NCBI GenBank assembly: GCA_903886275.1
Contig: CAISLN010000086.1
Span: 1-64,000, forward strand
Reading direction: 5' to 3'
Length of the DNA: 64,000 nt
Source: an uncultured beta proteobacterium
GTDB taxonomy: Bacteria; Pseudomonadota; Gammaproteobacteria; Burkholderiales; Burkholderiaceae_C
Positions 1 to 7,538 of this stretch are shown piece by piece. A model generated the notes under the pieces. The model worked only from the letters and a program-made list of their open reading frames with translations. It did not search any database and was not told where the DNA came from. Both the position numbers and the translations under genes were made by a program. Numbering within the stretch: the stretch's first letter is position 1; the number at the start of each line of letters is the position of its first letter.

Positions 1-1876
1 CAAGGATTTGGGTTTGCGCAGCATCCAGATCCGCACATTCAGCGACCGTTATTTGTGCGTTGCCCATGCCTACTGTTTGCGCAAGGGTGCGCCCCAGCAG
101 CGCGCAAAAGGCCGGATTGGCATGCAGCACATCGCCTTGCAAATTGCGCACCGCCACCCCAATCGGCAGTTGCTCCAGCAACTGGCGGGTGAAGTCGGCC
201 TCCTCTTGGCGCGAGCTATTCGACTGGCGCAAGGACTGGTCCTGCGTCTCACGCCGGCCCATAAAGTACAGCAAGGTGGCGCACAGCAGCCCACTAAAGA
301 CCAGTGACAGCCAAGCGTTCATGTGGTGCGCAGAGGGCCCTGCGTTGGCTCCGGGGCGCAAGACCATCAGGCGCTGGCGTCCGGCTAAGCTGAACCGGTG
401 CTCGGCATGCAGGTCTTGGCGCAAGCTTGCCAGGTCCCTATTTGGCGGGGGCAGCGCATGCACATCGGGCGATGACCAGGCAATCAGCTGGGCCGAGGTT
501 TCATCGGAATTGCTTCCCAGATCGAAGACGAAAAACTCGATCGAACTCGGGCGCAAGGCACTGCGGATGCTGGCGAACCGCTTGTTCGGCTCGAAGGAAC
601 TGCATACCACCCCTCTAAATGCCTGTTGACGCTGCGCCATGGTAGCCAGCGGCATGGAGGCCCGGTAGACCGGCAATGCGGTCAATACGGCGGGTAAGGT
701 CTCATCACTGTGCAGCAGGCGAAGCGGGGCACTGGCGGCTAATTCACCGCTGTCGCGGGCACGCGCATAGAGGTCCATTCGCAAGGGGTCCCGCGCCATA
801 TCCATTCCGATGGTCTGCGTATAAGGCAGCCGCGGCGCAATATAGGTGACGGGAAAGAAGGTATCACCTCGCGAAGCCTGCGTGCCGTTCGGGCCCGCTT
901 CGGTAATCTGAAACAGGGCTTGTCCTAGCTGTTGCAAATGCCGTTCAAAGCCAAGCCGTTCTATAGCGGTCACTTTGGCGATCCAGCTCATGGCGTGCAG
1001 CGTCGGATCAATGGCCAGCAGTGAGGTGGCAAAGGCATCAAACCCGTTGGCCGTAACGTCCGGTGAAGACTCCATAAATGCCTTGAGTGCCACCAGCTTC
1101 GATATCTGCGCCTGCATCAAACCGATGTGAACGGTGCTTACCCCTACACCGTAGGCAAGCAGCATGTCCGTCTGCTCTCCTCTGTCGGACAGCTGGATGG
1201 CAGCAAACACCGACACGCCTCCTCCCGCAATCAGGCCCGCCAGACAGAAAGTGGGCAGATCGCGCGGGAGGGTGCGCTTGGACCAATAAAGCCCCGCAAA
1301 ATACATCAACGGTCCGAAAGCAAGCATTCCGCCCAAGCTGTCTAGCCAGTCCATTTGCCAGTCGGCGCCCGACCATGCACGACCAGCATCGCCCGAGAGC
1401 CACGCCGTGAGGGCGGCCACGCCGGGCGCCAGGGTGCTCATCAGCAGCATCAAGACGCCAAAGTAGACACCTATGCGCCAGGGCGCCATGGTGCGCATGC
1501 GCGCCATACTGGCCTGGGTGGCAAAAGCGCCAAGGCCCCCTAAGCGACCGGTGAGCCATGCGGCCCATGCAGCTTGCAGGGTGGGGCCAAGGGTCATGGT
1601 AGCCATCACGGGAAGGCTGTGATTGGCGAGAGGCTGCGCAGCATAAAAGGCGAGCGTTCCCAGTCCGACCACAGAAAGACCGCCCCAACCGCGCACCATG
1701 AAGACCGCAAGTGCCATTCCTGACAGGGGTAAGTACGAGGGCCTCCGGTCCGGCAGCAGTGCGTGCTGCAGCAACCCAAAAATGCTGGCCAGCACCGCAA
1801 ACAGCGCGGCCAGGGCGATGGATTCCAACAGCAAGCGAGAGGCCGGTGAACGGCTGAGATACCAGCGCATCTTCAT
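1..1876 (-). CDS. MASE1-CHASE-PAS membrane sensor protein (C-terminus outside window)
   Basis: Partial gene: an open minus-strand frame runs from ATG 1876 past base 1 without a stop (about 625 codons). Residues 1 to about 270 hold several hydrophobic segments with a MASE1-like PLSGMALAVFM motif. A CHASE-like periplasmic domain follows (ATSLLAIDPTLHAMSW, FFPVTYIAPR, DPLRMDLYARARDSGELAAS). Then comes one membrane helix (LSLVFSGLLCATLLYFMGRR) and the start of a PAS domain (LLEQLPIGVAVRNLQGDVLHANPAF split over two lines). The output domain (GGDEF, EAL or histidine kinase) lies beyond the window and cannot be named. The ATG overlaps the stop of the 47-codon ORF upstream (ATGA), and a c-di-GMP riboswitch precedes both, so expression probably answers to c-di-GMP. 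A second ATG two codons later (1870) is an alternative start. Confidence 0.85.
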   Translation of the reverse strand, partial: MKMRWYLSRSPASRLLLESIALAALFAVLASIFGLLQHALLPDRRPSYLPLSGMALAVFMVRGWGGLSVVGLGTLAFYAAQPLANHSLPVMATMTLGPTLQAAWAAWLTGRLGGLGAFATQASMARMRTMAPWRIGVYFGVLMLLMSTLAPGVAALTAWLSGDAGRAWSGADWQMDWLDSLGGMLAFGPLMYFAGLYWSKRTLPRDLPTFCLAGLIAGGGVSVFAAIQLSDRGEQTDMLLAYGVGVSTVHIGLMQAQISKLVALKAFMESSPDVTANGFDAFATSLLAIDPTLHAMSWIAKVTAIERLGFERHLQQLGQALFQITEAGPNGTQASRGDTFFPVTYIAPRLPYTQTIGMDMARDPLRMDLYARARDSGELAASAPLRLLHSDETLPAVLTALPVYRASMPLATMAQRQQAFRGVVCSSFEPNKRFASIRSALRPSSIEFFVFDLGSNSDETSAQLIAWSSPDVHALPPPNRDLASLRQDLHAEHRFSLAGRQRLMVLRPGANAGPSAHHMNAWLSLVFSGLLCATLLYFMGRRETQDQSLRQSNSSRQEEADFTRQLLEQLPIGVAVRNLQGDVLHANPAFCALLGRTLAQTVGMGNAQITVAECADLDAAQTQIL

Positions 1877-2016
1877 TGCAAAGGCCTTGGTGCAGCGGTG
1901 TTGGCGATGCCACTCGCTTCCCTGCCCCAGCGCTGTAACAATGTGAATGCCGCCACGTCAGGTACCCAGCCGAGGGCTAGGCGTATTGCAACGCGCATCG
2001 GGTTGGGGGTTGCCAT
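1873..2016 (-). CDS. 47-residue ORF overlapping the sensor gene
   Basis: Short frame beginning MATPNPMRVAIRLALG. A good ribosome binding site (CAGGAG) lies five bases before its ATG, and its TGA overlaps the ATG of the MASE1 sensor. It sits between the riboswitch and the sensor, so it could be a small protein or a leader that couples translation to the sensor gene. I recognise no family. An in-frame extension to 2076 exists but lacks a comparable ribosome binding site. Confidence 0.45.
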   Translation of the reverse strand: MATPNPMRVAIRLALGWVPDVAAFTLLQRWGREASGIANTAAPRPLQ

Positions 2017-2185
2017 TGAAACTCCTGAGCTGCAAAAAATTGAAAACCTCTTTGTGCTTAGGGCCACGCCGTTCAATGTTCTCTCGTGTTTTTCCGTGAA
2101 CGGGGGGCGCTGAGCAGCGTCTGGAGCGCAAAAGGCTTAGAAGATGGTTGCAAGAGCTTCGCGGTGAAAGCGTGCTGGGCTACCT

Positions 2186-2203
2186 CCTCACCTCGCGGTG
2201 AGG
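2186..2203 (-). promoter_or_regulatory. Hairpin just downstream of the riboswitch aptamer
   Basis: Perfect 7-bp inverted repeat (CCTCACC / GGTGAGG, 4-base loop), about 20 bases downstream of the aptamer in the transcribed direction. On the minus strand the 3' arm runs into AGGAGG, a ribosome-binding-like stretch. There is no following T-run, so it is more likely part of an expression platform than an intrinsic terminator. Confidence 0.4.
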
Positions 2204-2223
2204 CTATCGATCAGGGCTGAACC

Positions 2224-2313
2224 TGAGCGCTACGGCAACCCCGCTGACACGACGCATCAATGCGTCAAGACCGGAAGCTTTGCGACCCCGACTTTCGCGC
2301 GGGTGTGCTCTTG
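2224..2313 (-). promoter_or_regulatory. Cyclic di-GMP-I (GEMM) riboswitch
   Basis: Read on the minus strand, the region shows the conserved GEMM landmarks in order: a P1 5' arm (GAGC), a P2 stem capped by GCGAAAG, the core GGGGTCGCAAAGC, CCGG, a P3 hairpin (GACGCATTGATGCGTC), then AGCGGGGTTGCCG and the P1 3' arm (GCTC). These match the class I c-di-GMP aptamer (core GCAAAGCC.CCGG ... AGCGGGGTTACCG). It lies about 210 bases upstream of the 47-codon ORF and the MASE1 sensor on the same strand, and so probably controls them. Confidence 0.88.
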
Positions 2314-2403
2314 ACGTTTCAGAGTGTATAGCAATATTGCCGATTTAAGTGTTTTAGGCACTTTAAGCGCTTTAAACACTCTTATGAATTGCGTTGAAAG
2401 AAT

Positions 2404-2737
2404 TCATATCCCGAATGGCGCAGATACCTTGCCTCATATCTTGGCCAACCACCCTGCTTGATCACCGACGAGGGCCGCTATCACGATGGAGTTTTCGCAG
2501 CCCATCCTCTCGATCCGGCAGCAAGCGCAAGCGTCTGGGCACGGGACCAAAGAACGTGGAGAAAAAGTAGCGTGCACGCGGCAATGAATGACCCAGACTG
2601 CGGTTGGCACCCAATGCCTCGGCTGCAGGGCAGGCTTGAAGAATCACAGGAGCAAAGCGAGGTGCGGGTTGCTACGACTCCCAAGTGGGCTGACAGCGCA
2701 GTGCATCCCAATGGAATTTCATGGACCACAAAGAAGA
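2404..2737. other. Intergenic stretch without a convincing gene
   Basis: Between the riboswitch promoter region and the tRNA-Arg terminator. Short frames occur on both strands (up to about 100 codons), but none has a ribosome binding site or a recognisable motif. It may hold decayed sequence; I see no defined element. Confidence 0.4.
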
Positions 2738-2769
2738 AAGGACTTACATCCTTTCGAATGTAAGTCCTT
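2738..2769 (-). terminator. Intrinsic terminator of tRNA-Arg
   Basis: Perfect 12-bp inverted repeat (AAGGACTTACAT / ATGTAAGTCCTT) with an 8-base loop. It lies just beyond the tRNA 3' end and is followed on the minus strand by a T-rich tail (TTTCTTCTTT). Confidence 0.7.
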
Positions 2770-2777
2770 GATTCATT

Positions 2778-2854
2778 TGGTGCGGCTGGCAGGAATTGAA
2801 CCCACGACCCCTTGGTTCGTAGCCAAGTACTCTATCCAACTGAGCTACAGCCGC
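2778..2854 (-). tRNA. tRNA-Arg (anticodon ACG)
   Basis: A 77-nt cloverleaf with encoded CCA. The acceptor is GCGGCTG paired with CAGCCGC, the D-arm is GCTCAGTTGGATAGAGT, the anticodon arm CTTGG-CTACGAA-CCAAG gives ACG, and the T-arm is GTGGGTTCAATTCCTGC. ACG (read as ICG) decodes CGU/CGC/CGA arginine codons. Confidence 0.95.
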
Positions 2855-3023
2855 CAAGCTTCGTATTCTAGCACAGGAAAAACGGCACTCCGACATCGCC
2901 ACACACAAATGCAATAACTACCCACTCTTTTTTGCAAAAACCCTTGTGCCGGCACGCCGGGTCTGGGAGCTGCGACACTGGCAGGCTATACAAACGCACA
3001 CCGCAGTTCAACCGCAGACGCCC

Positions 3024-3980
3024 ATGCCAATCAACAACCTGTCCACCTGGACACACGACCACATCTTTGACCAGAGCAACCCCCTGGCCGAACGCAGCAC
3101 CAGGCTGGTGATGTGGATTACCGCCGCCATGATGGTGGTGGAGATTTCCGCCGGTTGGTGGTTCAACTCCATGGCCCTGCTCGCCGATGGCTGGCACATG
3201 AGCTCACACGCAGTGGCCATTGGCCTGAGCGCATTCGCCTATGCCTCGGCAAGGCGCTATGCGATGGATGCGCGCTTTGCCTTTGGCACCTGGAAAATTG
3301 AGATTCTGGGCGGCTTTGCCAGCGCCATCTTTTTGCTGGGTGTGGCCGCACTGATGGTTTTCGGCTCGGCCGAACGCATTCTTGCGCCGCAAGCCATTCA
3401 GTACAAAGAGGCCATCGCCATCGCCGTGCTGGGCCTGCTGGTCAACATCGCCTGCGCGCTGATACTGGGAAAGGCGCACCACCATGACCACGCGCATGGG
3501 CACGCGCATGGGCATGACCATGGCGCACACCAGGACCTGAACCTCAAGTCCGCCTACATCCACGTGATTGCCGATGCCGCCACCTCGGTGCTTGCCATTG
3601 TTGCGCTGCTCGGTGGCTGGCTGTATGGCTGGTCCTGGATGGACCCGGTGATGGGGCTGCTGGGCGCACTGCTGGTTGCGGTCTGGGCCAAGGGCCTGAT
3701 CGGCGACACCGGCCGGGTACTGCTGGACCGAGAAATGGACCACCCCGTGGTGGAGGAAATTCGCGAGGTAGTGGAAGCCAGCGGCGCCGCTGCTAGCATC
3801 ACAAGGGTGACCGACCTGCATGTGTGGCGGGTCGGCAAAAATGTCTACTCCTGCGCCCTCAGCTTGGTCACGCAGGACGCCAGCCTCACGCCAGATCGGG
3901 TACGCGCCTGCATTGCGGTGCATGAGGAAGTGGTGCACGCCACTATCGAAATCCACCACCTACCCGCAGTGGCCGGTTAG
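3024..3980 (+). CDS. dmeF: Cation diffusion facilitator, DmeF-type divalent metal efflux
   Basis: A 318-residue CDF protein with six predicted membrane helices. The start is M-PINNLSTWTHDHIFDQSNP, since DmeF proteins open with an HDHxF-like motif; the frame stays open upstream to 2946. Metal-site features are HMSSHA after LLADGW in TM2, an HVIADA motif in TM5, and a long His/Asp-rich cytoplasmic loop (HHHDHAHGHAHGHDHG). A C-terminal domain follows. DmeF-type CDFs export Co2+/Ni2+ and other divalent cations by proton exchange. The stop lies 10 bases before an MFS transporter gene, so the two are probably cotranscribed. Metal preference is inferred from family only. Confidence 0.85.
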   Translation: MPINNLSTWTHDHIFDQSNPLAERSTRLVMWITAAMMVVEISAGWWFNSMALLADGWHMSSHAVAIGLSAFAYASARRYAMDARFAFGTWKIEILGGFASAIFLLGVAALMVFGSAERILAPQAIQYKEAIAIAVLGLLVNIACALILGKAHHHDHAHGHAHGHDHGAHQDLNLKSAYIHVIADAATSVLAIVALLGGWLYGWSWMDPVMGLLGALLVAVWAKGLIGDTGRVLLDREMDHPVVEEIREVVEASGAAASITRVTDLHVWRVGKNVYSCALSLVTQDASLTPDRVRACIAVHEEVVHATIEIHHLPAVAG

Positions 3981-3990
3981 CGCCGCCGCC

Positions 3991-5196
3991 ATGCCCGAGC
4001 ACCAGCCTACTATTACAAGCCGCATACCGCGCGGCGTTTGGGTACTGGGCTTTGTCAGCATGCTGATGGACATCTCATCCGAGATGGTCCACAGCCTGCT
4101 GCCCATGTTCTTGGTCACGGTGCTGGGCAGCTCGGCCCTGACCGTGGGGCTGATCGAAGGACTAGCCGAATCCACCGCGCTGATCGTTAAAGTTTTCTCC
4201 GGTGTGCTGAGCGACTACTGGGGCAAGCGCAAGGCACTGGCCTTGTTTGGCTACACCCTGGGCGCTTTTACCAAGCCACTTTTCGCGCTGGCCGACAGCA
4301 CCGGCCTGGTGGTCACGGCGCGCCTGCTGGACCGCGTTGGCAAGGGCGTGCGCGGCGCTCCCCGCGATGCACTGGTGGCCGACATCACGCCGCCTGAGCT
4401 GCGCGGCGCGGCCTTCGGACTGCGCCAGGCGCTAGACACCGTGGGCGCATTCCTGGGGCCGCTGCTGGGCGTGGGCCTGATGCTGCTGTGGGCCAATGAC
4501 TTTCGCGCCGTGTTCTGGGTCGCCGCTGTGCCCGGCCTGATGGCGGTGGCCCTGCTGCTGTTTGGCATACAAGAGCCTGCGCTAGCAGACAACCACAAGC
4601 GCAGCAACCCGATTACGCGCGCCAATCTGCGACGCCTGGGGTCTGCCTATTGGTGGACGGTGGGCGTGGGTGCTGTGTTTACGCTGGCGCGCTTTAGCGA
4701 GGCCTTCTTGGTGTTGCGGGCCCAGCAGATCGGTGTGGCCATAGCCTTGGTGCCACTGGTCATGGTGGCGATGAACCTGGTGTACAGCGCGTCGGCCTAT
4801 CCGTTTGGCAAGCTGTCGGACCGGGTCAGCCACGCGGCCTTGCTTTTTGGAGGCCTGCTGGTGCTGGCCGCCGCCGACCTGCTGCTGGCACAAAGCGACC
4901 ACTGGGCTACGCTCTTGGCCGGCATTGCCCTGTGGGGAGTTCACATGGGCATGACCCAGGGCCTGCTCGCCACCATGGTGGCCGACTGCGCACCCGCCGA
5001 CCTGCGCGGCACGGCCTTTGGCTTCTTTAACCTGCTCAGCGGTGTTGCCCTGCTGCTGGCCAGTGCCATGGCCGGTTGGCTGTGGGACCGCTTTGGTGCG
5101 GCTTATACCTTTTATGGCGGCGCTCTCATGTGCCTGCTGGCACTCGCCTGTCTGGCACTGCGCCCGCTACAGCACAGCCTGCCCGAGGGAGGCTGA
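3991..5196 (+). CDS. MFS transporter
   Basis: A 401-residue protein with about 12 hydrophobic segments in two halves. MFS signatures include DYWGKRKALALFGY after TM2 and RLLDRVGKGVRGAPRDALVAD in the fourth segment region. ATG 3991 follows the dmeF stop by ten bases; the frame extends upstream into dmeF but without support. The RVGKGVRGAPRDAL motif is common in the subfamily that includes fosmidomycin-resistance-like and metal-associated MFS proteins; the substrate cannot be told from sequence. Adjacency to a metal efflux pump suggests, weakly, a stress-export role. Confidence 0.8.
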   Translation: MPEHQPTITSRIPRGVWVLGFVSMLMDISSEMVHSLLPMFLVTVLGSSALTVGLIEGLAESTALIVKVFSGVLSDYWGKRKALALFGYTLGAFTKPLFALADSTGLVVTARLLDRVGKGVRGAPRDALVADITPPELRGAAFGLRQALDTVGAFLGPLLGVGLMLLWANDFRAVFWVAAVPGLMAVALLLFGIQEPALADNHKRSNPITRANLRRLGSAYWWTVGVGAVFTLARFSEAFLVLRAQQIGVAIALVPLVMVAMNLVYSASAYPFGKLSDRVSHAALLFGGLLVLAAADLLLAQSDHWATLLAGIALWGVHMGMTQGLLATMVADCAPADLRGTAFGFFNLLSGVALLLASAMAGWLWDRFGAAYTFYGGALMCLLALACLALRPLQHSLPEGG

Positions 5197-5284
5197 AGGC
5201 ATGTAGGTACGCGGGTGAAGTAATTGGGATGTTGGCGCTTGCGGCGCAAAGCCAGCAAAATGCTTCAAAACAAAAGCTGCAGCC

Positions 5285-5923
5285 GTGCAAACAATCGCCT
5301 TTATCGTCTTGGCATTCGCCATGGGAGCGACGGTCCTGTTCTTGACAGCCAGGCTGTTGCGTGCCCGCGCGGTCGAAGCCGAATTGCGCGAAACCCTTGA
5401 GTCGTTGCAGGCAACCGAAAAATTCCTGAAGGCGCAGGCCTATTACGACCACTTGACCGGACTGGCGAACCGAGCCCTGCTGGTGGATAGATTTCAGCTA
5501 GCGATTGAACGCTCCAAGCGCAGCGGCGTACCCTTCGCCACGGTCATGATCGACCTCAACAACTTCAAATGCATCAACGACAGACACGGCCATGCTGCGG
5601 GGGACCAGGTGCTGATGACCATCGGCAAGCGCCTGCTGGAGGCGGTGCGCGCCTCAGACACGGTGTCACGCCTGGGCGGTGACGAGTTCGTTCTGATCAT
5701 CGAGTCGATTAACGACAGGCACGAACTGGCCCACATCGGCCAGAAGTTGATGGCCCTGCTAACAGAAGATGTGCTGCTGGATTCCGGCACCGTGGTCAGT
5801 TTAGGCGGCAGTCTGGGCTTTGCGCTCTATCCCAGCGATGGCAGCAGCATGGAGCGCATGCTGCAGGTTGCCGACCAGGCCATGTACGACTGCAAAACCT
5901 CGGGCCTGGTGCCCCTGTTCTAG
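5285..5923 (+). CDS. Membrane-anchored diguanylate cyclase (GGDEF)
   Basis: A 212-residue protein starting at GTG. One N-terminal membrane helix (TIAFIVLAFAMGATVLFLTA) leads into a short helical linker. A GGDEF domain follows (YDHLTGLANRALL, MIDLNNFKCINDRHGHAAGD, RLGGDEF). The inhibitory I-site is intact: RASD sits exactly five residues before GGDEF, so product inhibition by c-di-GMP is expected. There is no separate sensory domain. It is a minimal cyclase making c-di-GMP from two GTP. It stands alone, followed by the shared terminator hairpin at 5968. Confidence 0.9.
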   Translation: MQTIAFIVLAFAMGATVLFLTARLLRARAVEAELRETLESLQATEKFLKAQAYYDHLTGLANRALLVDRFQLAIERSKRSGVPFATVMIDLNNFKCINDRHGHAAGDQVLMTIGKRLLEAVRASDTVSRLGGDEFVLIIESINDRHELAHIGQKLMALLTEDVLLDSGTVVSLGGSLGFALYPSDGSSMERMLQVADQAMYDCKTSGLVPLF

Positions 5924-5967
5924 CCGCCGGAAAGTGTCACCGTGTGGCCGCGGACTGCTGGCACCCA

Positions 5968-5998
5968 CAAAAAAGCCCCGGTCTTGTGAACCGGGGCT
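5968..5998 (-). terminator. Terminator of the split tRNA-Met gene (possibly bidirectional)
   Basis: Perfect 9-bp inverted repeat (AGCCCCGGT / ACCGGGGCT, 7-base loop) followed on the minus strand by TTTTTT. It lies 17 bases beyond the tRNA-Met 3' end. On the plus strand it may also end the diguanylate cyclase transcript. Confidence 0.75.
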
Positions 5999-6014
5999 AA
6001 GTTGTTGATTTAAT

Positions 6015-6060
6015 TGGTAGGCCGTCACAGACTTGAACTGTGGACCAAAGGATTATGAGT
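6015..6060 (-). pseudogene. 3' half of a split tRNA-Met(CAU) gene
   Basis: Minus-strand sequence ACTCATAA-TCCTTTGGTCC, then T-arm CACAGTTCAAGTCTGTG, acceptor ACGGCCT and ACCA, is the anticodon-to-3'-end part of an elongator tRNA-Met. The missing 5' part lies at 8995-9033 in the same orientation. Using one copy of the shared octamer ACTCATAA, the halves join to a perfect 77-nt tRNA. Its native terminator follows at 5968-5998, so this is the ancestral 3' end. Confidence 0.88.
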
Positions 6061-6087
6061 TCGAACGTCTAGAGGACGCTCACTTAA

Positions 6088-6133
6088 AAATCAATCACTT
6101 ACGAATTCTTGCATGATCGTAAGTGGTTGATTT
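6088..6133. repeat. Imperfect palindrome near the left end of the insert
   Basis: AAATCAATCACTTACGA and TCGTAAGTGGTTGATTT are 17-bp inverted arms with one mismatch and a 12-base spacer. The same arm sequence recurs at 6507-6590 and, more diverged, at 8951-8993. It may be a recombinase or regulator binding site. Confidence 0.7.
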
Positions 6134-6186
6134 CCATACCAATTGAACTGATTTTGTAGCCTGAAATGTAGCCTGGAAAACGCTGT

Positions 6187-6260
6187 GCCAGTAGAGAACA
6201 AATAGTCCTTTACTCTAGCGGACACCTCCATTTAAGGCTGAAAAAATCCTGTCTACTGGC
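6187..6260. repeat. Inverted repeat and partial direct repeat
   Basis: GCCAGTAGA (6187-6195) and TCTACTGGC (6252-6260) are perfect 9-bp inverted arms. The first 20 bases recur at 6364-6383 with three differences (GCCGGTAGAGAACACGTAGT). The latter is itself followed by GTTCTC, complementary to its GAGAAC. No gene was recognised here. Confidence 0.5.
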
Positions 6261-6397
6261 TTGAATATCAATAAAAAAGTGATTACAACCACCAAGTTTC
6301 ACACTCATACGTGCAAGCCAGAAATTTTCCGTAGCCTAAATTTACCGTAACCGAGTCGGATTCGCCGGTAGAGAACACGTAGTTCTCCAGGCTACCT

Positions 6398-6414
6398 CGC
6401 CCATCAGATGGGCG
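6398..6414. repeat. Short GC-rich hairpin
   Basis: CGCCCAT / ATGGGCG perfect 7-bp arms with a 3-base loop inside the gene-free left part of the insert (6061-6680). No T-run on either side, so probably not a terminator. Confidence 0.4.
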
Positions 6415-6483
6415 GTCATGATAAATGTTGATAGATTTTGGTTTACTGCGTCTCTCAACCCTCGCTGACTTTCTTAGCTTGGT

Positions 6484-6611
6484 CACCCGAGTTCGACAGT
6501 TAATTGCGTAAGTGATTGATTTTGTTAAACTTTTATTTTTTAATGGCACGTTTTCGATGCCAAAAATCTCTTTTAAATCAACCACTTGCGAGCAACTGTC
6601 GAACTCGGGTG
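6484..6611. repeat. Large two-tier inverted repeat
   Basis: Outer arms CACCCGAGTTCGACAGTT (6484-6501) and AACTGTCGAACTCGGGTG (6594-6611) are perfect over 18 bp. Inner arms CGTAAGTGATTGATTT (6507-6522) and AAATCAACCACTTGCG (6575-6590) are the recurring motif of the insert. The centre is AT-rich and holds a small GGCA...TGCC hairpin. GAGTTCGA also occurs beside the left tRNA junction (6057-6064). The arrangement resembles a folded recombination site. A 100-codon minus-strand frame crossing it (6283-6585) looks non-coding. Confidence 0.7.
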
Positions 6612-6681
6612 GTCAATGTTTGCTGTCGGTGAGGGGCTTGACATCACTCAGCTTTGGGTTCGTCAGTGCGCGCCAAGTGCT

Positions 6682-6706
6682 ACTCATAGTCTGTAGACCC
6701 ATAGTC
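6682..6706 (+). promoter_or_regulatory. C-box operator of the restriction-modification controller
   Basis: ACTCATAGTC, TGTA and GACCCATAGTC form two adjacent half-palindromic operators. They match the C-box layout (GACTnnnAGTC repeated with a TGTR-like centre) of PvuII-type controller proteins. The box ends 23 bases before the controller ATG, where it would let the controller dimer first activate and then repress its own operon with the endonuclease. Confidence 0.82.
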
Positions 6707-6729
6707 ATCTAATTTGCACGATATCACCT

Positions 6730-6945
6730 ATGGAAATACCTCAAAACCAACTTGGCAAAAAAATTCGAGAGTTGCGGATAGCGCTTGCTATTTCTCAAGA
6801 GATGCTGGCCGAGCTAACAAACCTCCACCGAACTTATATCGGCTCAGTGGAACGAGGCGAAAGAAATATTAGTTTGCGAAATATTTTAACTATTTCCAGG
6901 GCATTAAAAACAACACCATCAAATCTACTACAAGGAATCGAATGA
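6730..6945 (+). CDS. Controller (C) protein of the restriction-modification system
   Basis: A 71-residue Xre/Cro-type helix-turn-helix protein. The LGKKIRELRIALAISQEMLAEL and LHRTYIGSVERGERNISLRN parts form the HTH (RTYIGSVERGERN is typical of C proteins), followed by ILTISRALKTTPSNLL. A C-box lies just upstream and the endonuclease gene overlaps its stop (ATGA at 6942). Known C proteins delay endonuclease expression until methylation is established after entry into a new host, which fits a mobile context. Confidence 0.9.
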   Translation: MEIPQNQLGKKIRELRIALAISQEMLAELTNLHRTYIGSVERGERNISLRNILTISRALKTTPSNLLQGIE

Positions 6946-7538
6946 ACACCAATTCACCCTACTATGGGTTAACGCAAGATAAGTGGCAAATCAAAACACA
7001 AGAACTAATAAATCAACACCCCTTAAAAGAACAGGAAATAATTAAATTCTGTTTGGATGCCTGGGATGGAATTTTCACGTCATCAATCGGGAAAAATGGC
7101 TTAAAAATCGGCGAGCACTTATTTCCTGCACCTCAGATTATTGGTGCACTTTTACATGAATTAATTCCTGCAGAAATTAGCACAAAATACCCTATAAACT
7201 GGAGAGGGGAACAAAATAAAAAGGATAAAGATATTGTTTTCATTCCAGATGATAGGTTCTCTATTGAGTTAAAAACATCATCAAACAAAAATCAAATTTT
7301 TGGAAATCGCAGTTTTGCTCAACAGCAAAATTCTGGCGGAAAAAGTAAAGATGGCTACTACTTGACCGTCAATTTCGAAAAAATTAACGGCACAAATAAT
7401 GCCCCATCAATTCAATTGATACGATTTGGTTGGATTGATCATACTGATTGGATTGGACAATCATCACCTACAGGCCAACAGTCAAGATTATCAGCAGATA
7501 CGTACAACTTAAAACTTAAAACTCTACTCCAAAAGTAA
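6942..7538 (+). CDS. Type II restriction endonuclease, ScaI-like
   Basis: A 198-residue protein. The putative PD-(D/E)xK core is KDKDIVFIPDDRFSIELKTSS, with the catalytic D and the E-x-K of IELK. The downstream GNRSFAQQ, GYYLTVNFEK and IRFGWIDHTDWIGQ segments resemble what I recall of the ScaI endonuclease family (AGT^ACT cutters). The start codon overlaps the controller stop, so the two are translationally coupled. The gene converges on the methylase with a 15-bp tail overlap. The AT-rich codon use differs from flanking genes. Specificity is inferred; at least two AGTACT sites (2826 and 16715) exist in the window and would need protection. Confidence 0.78.
   Translation: MNTNSPYYGLTQDKWQIKTQELINQHPLKEQEIIKFCLDAWDGIFTSSIGKNGLKIGEHLFPAPQIIGALLHELIPAEISTKYPINWRGEQNKKDKDIVFIPDDRFSIELKTSSNKNQIFGNRSFAQQQNSGGKSKDGYYLTVNFEKINGTNNAPSIQLIRFGWIDHTDWIGQSSPTGQQSRLSADTYNLKLKTLLQK

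Noticed and set aside
1038-1913. 291-codon minus ORF overlapping the MASE1 sensor
   Set aside because: It is an out-of-frame shadow; the MASE1/CHASE frame has proper hydrophobic segments and family motifs.
2458-2763. 101-codon plus-strand ORF before tRNA-Arg
   Set aside because: No ribosome binding site or motif, and its end lies in the tRNA terminator hairpin.
6283-6585. 100-codon minus-strand ORF in the left part of the tRNA-Met insert
   Set aside because: It crosses the large inverted repeat and hairpins, has no ribosome binding site and no family resemblance; the region is better read as recombination-site DNA.
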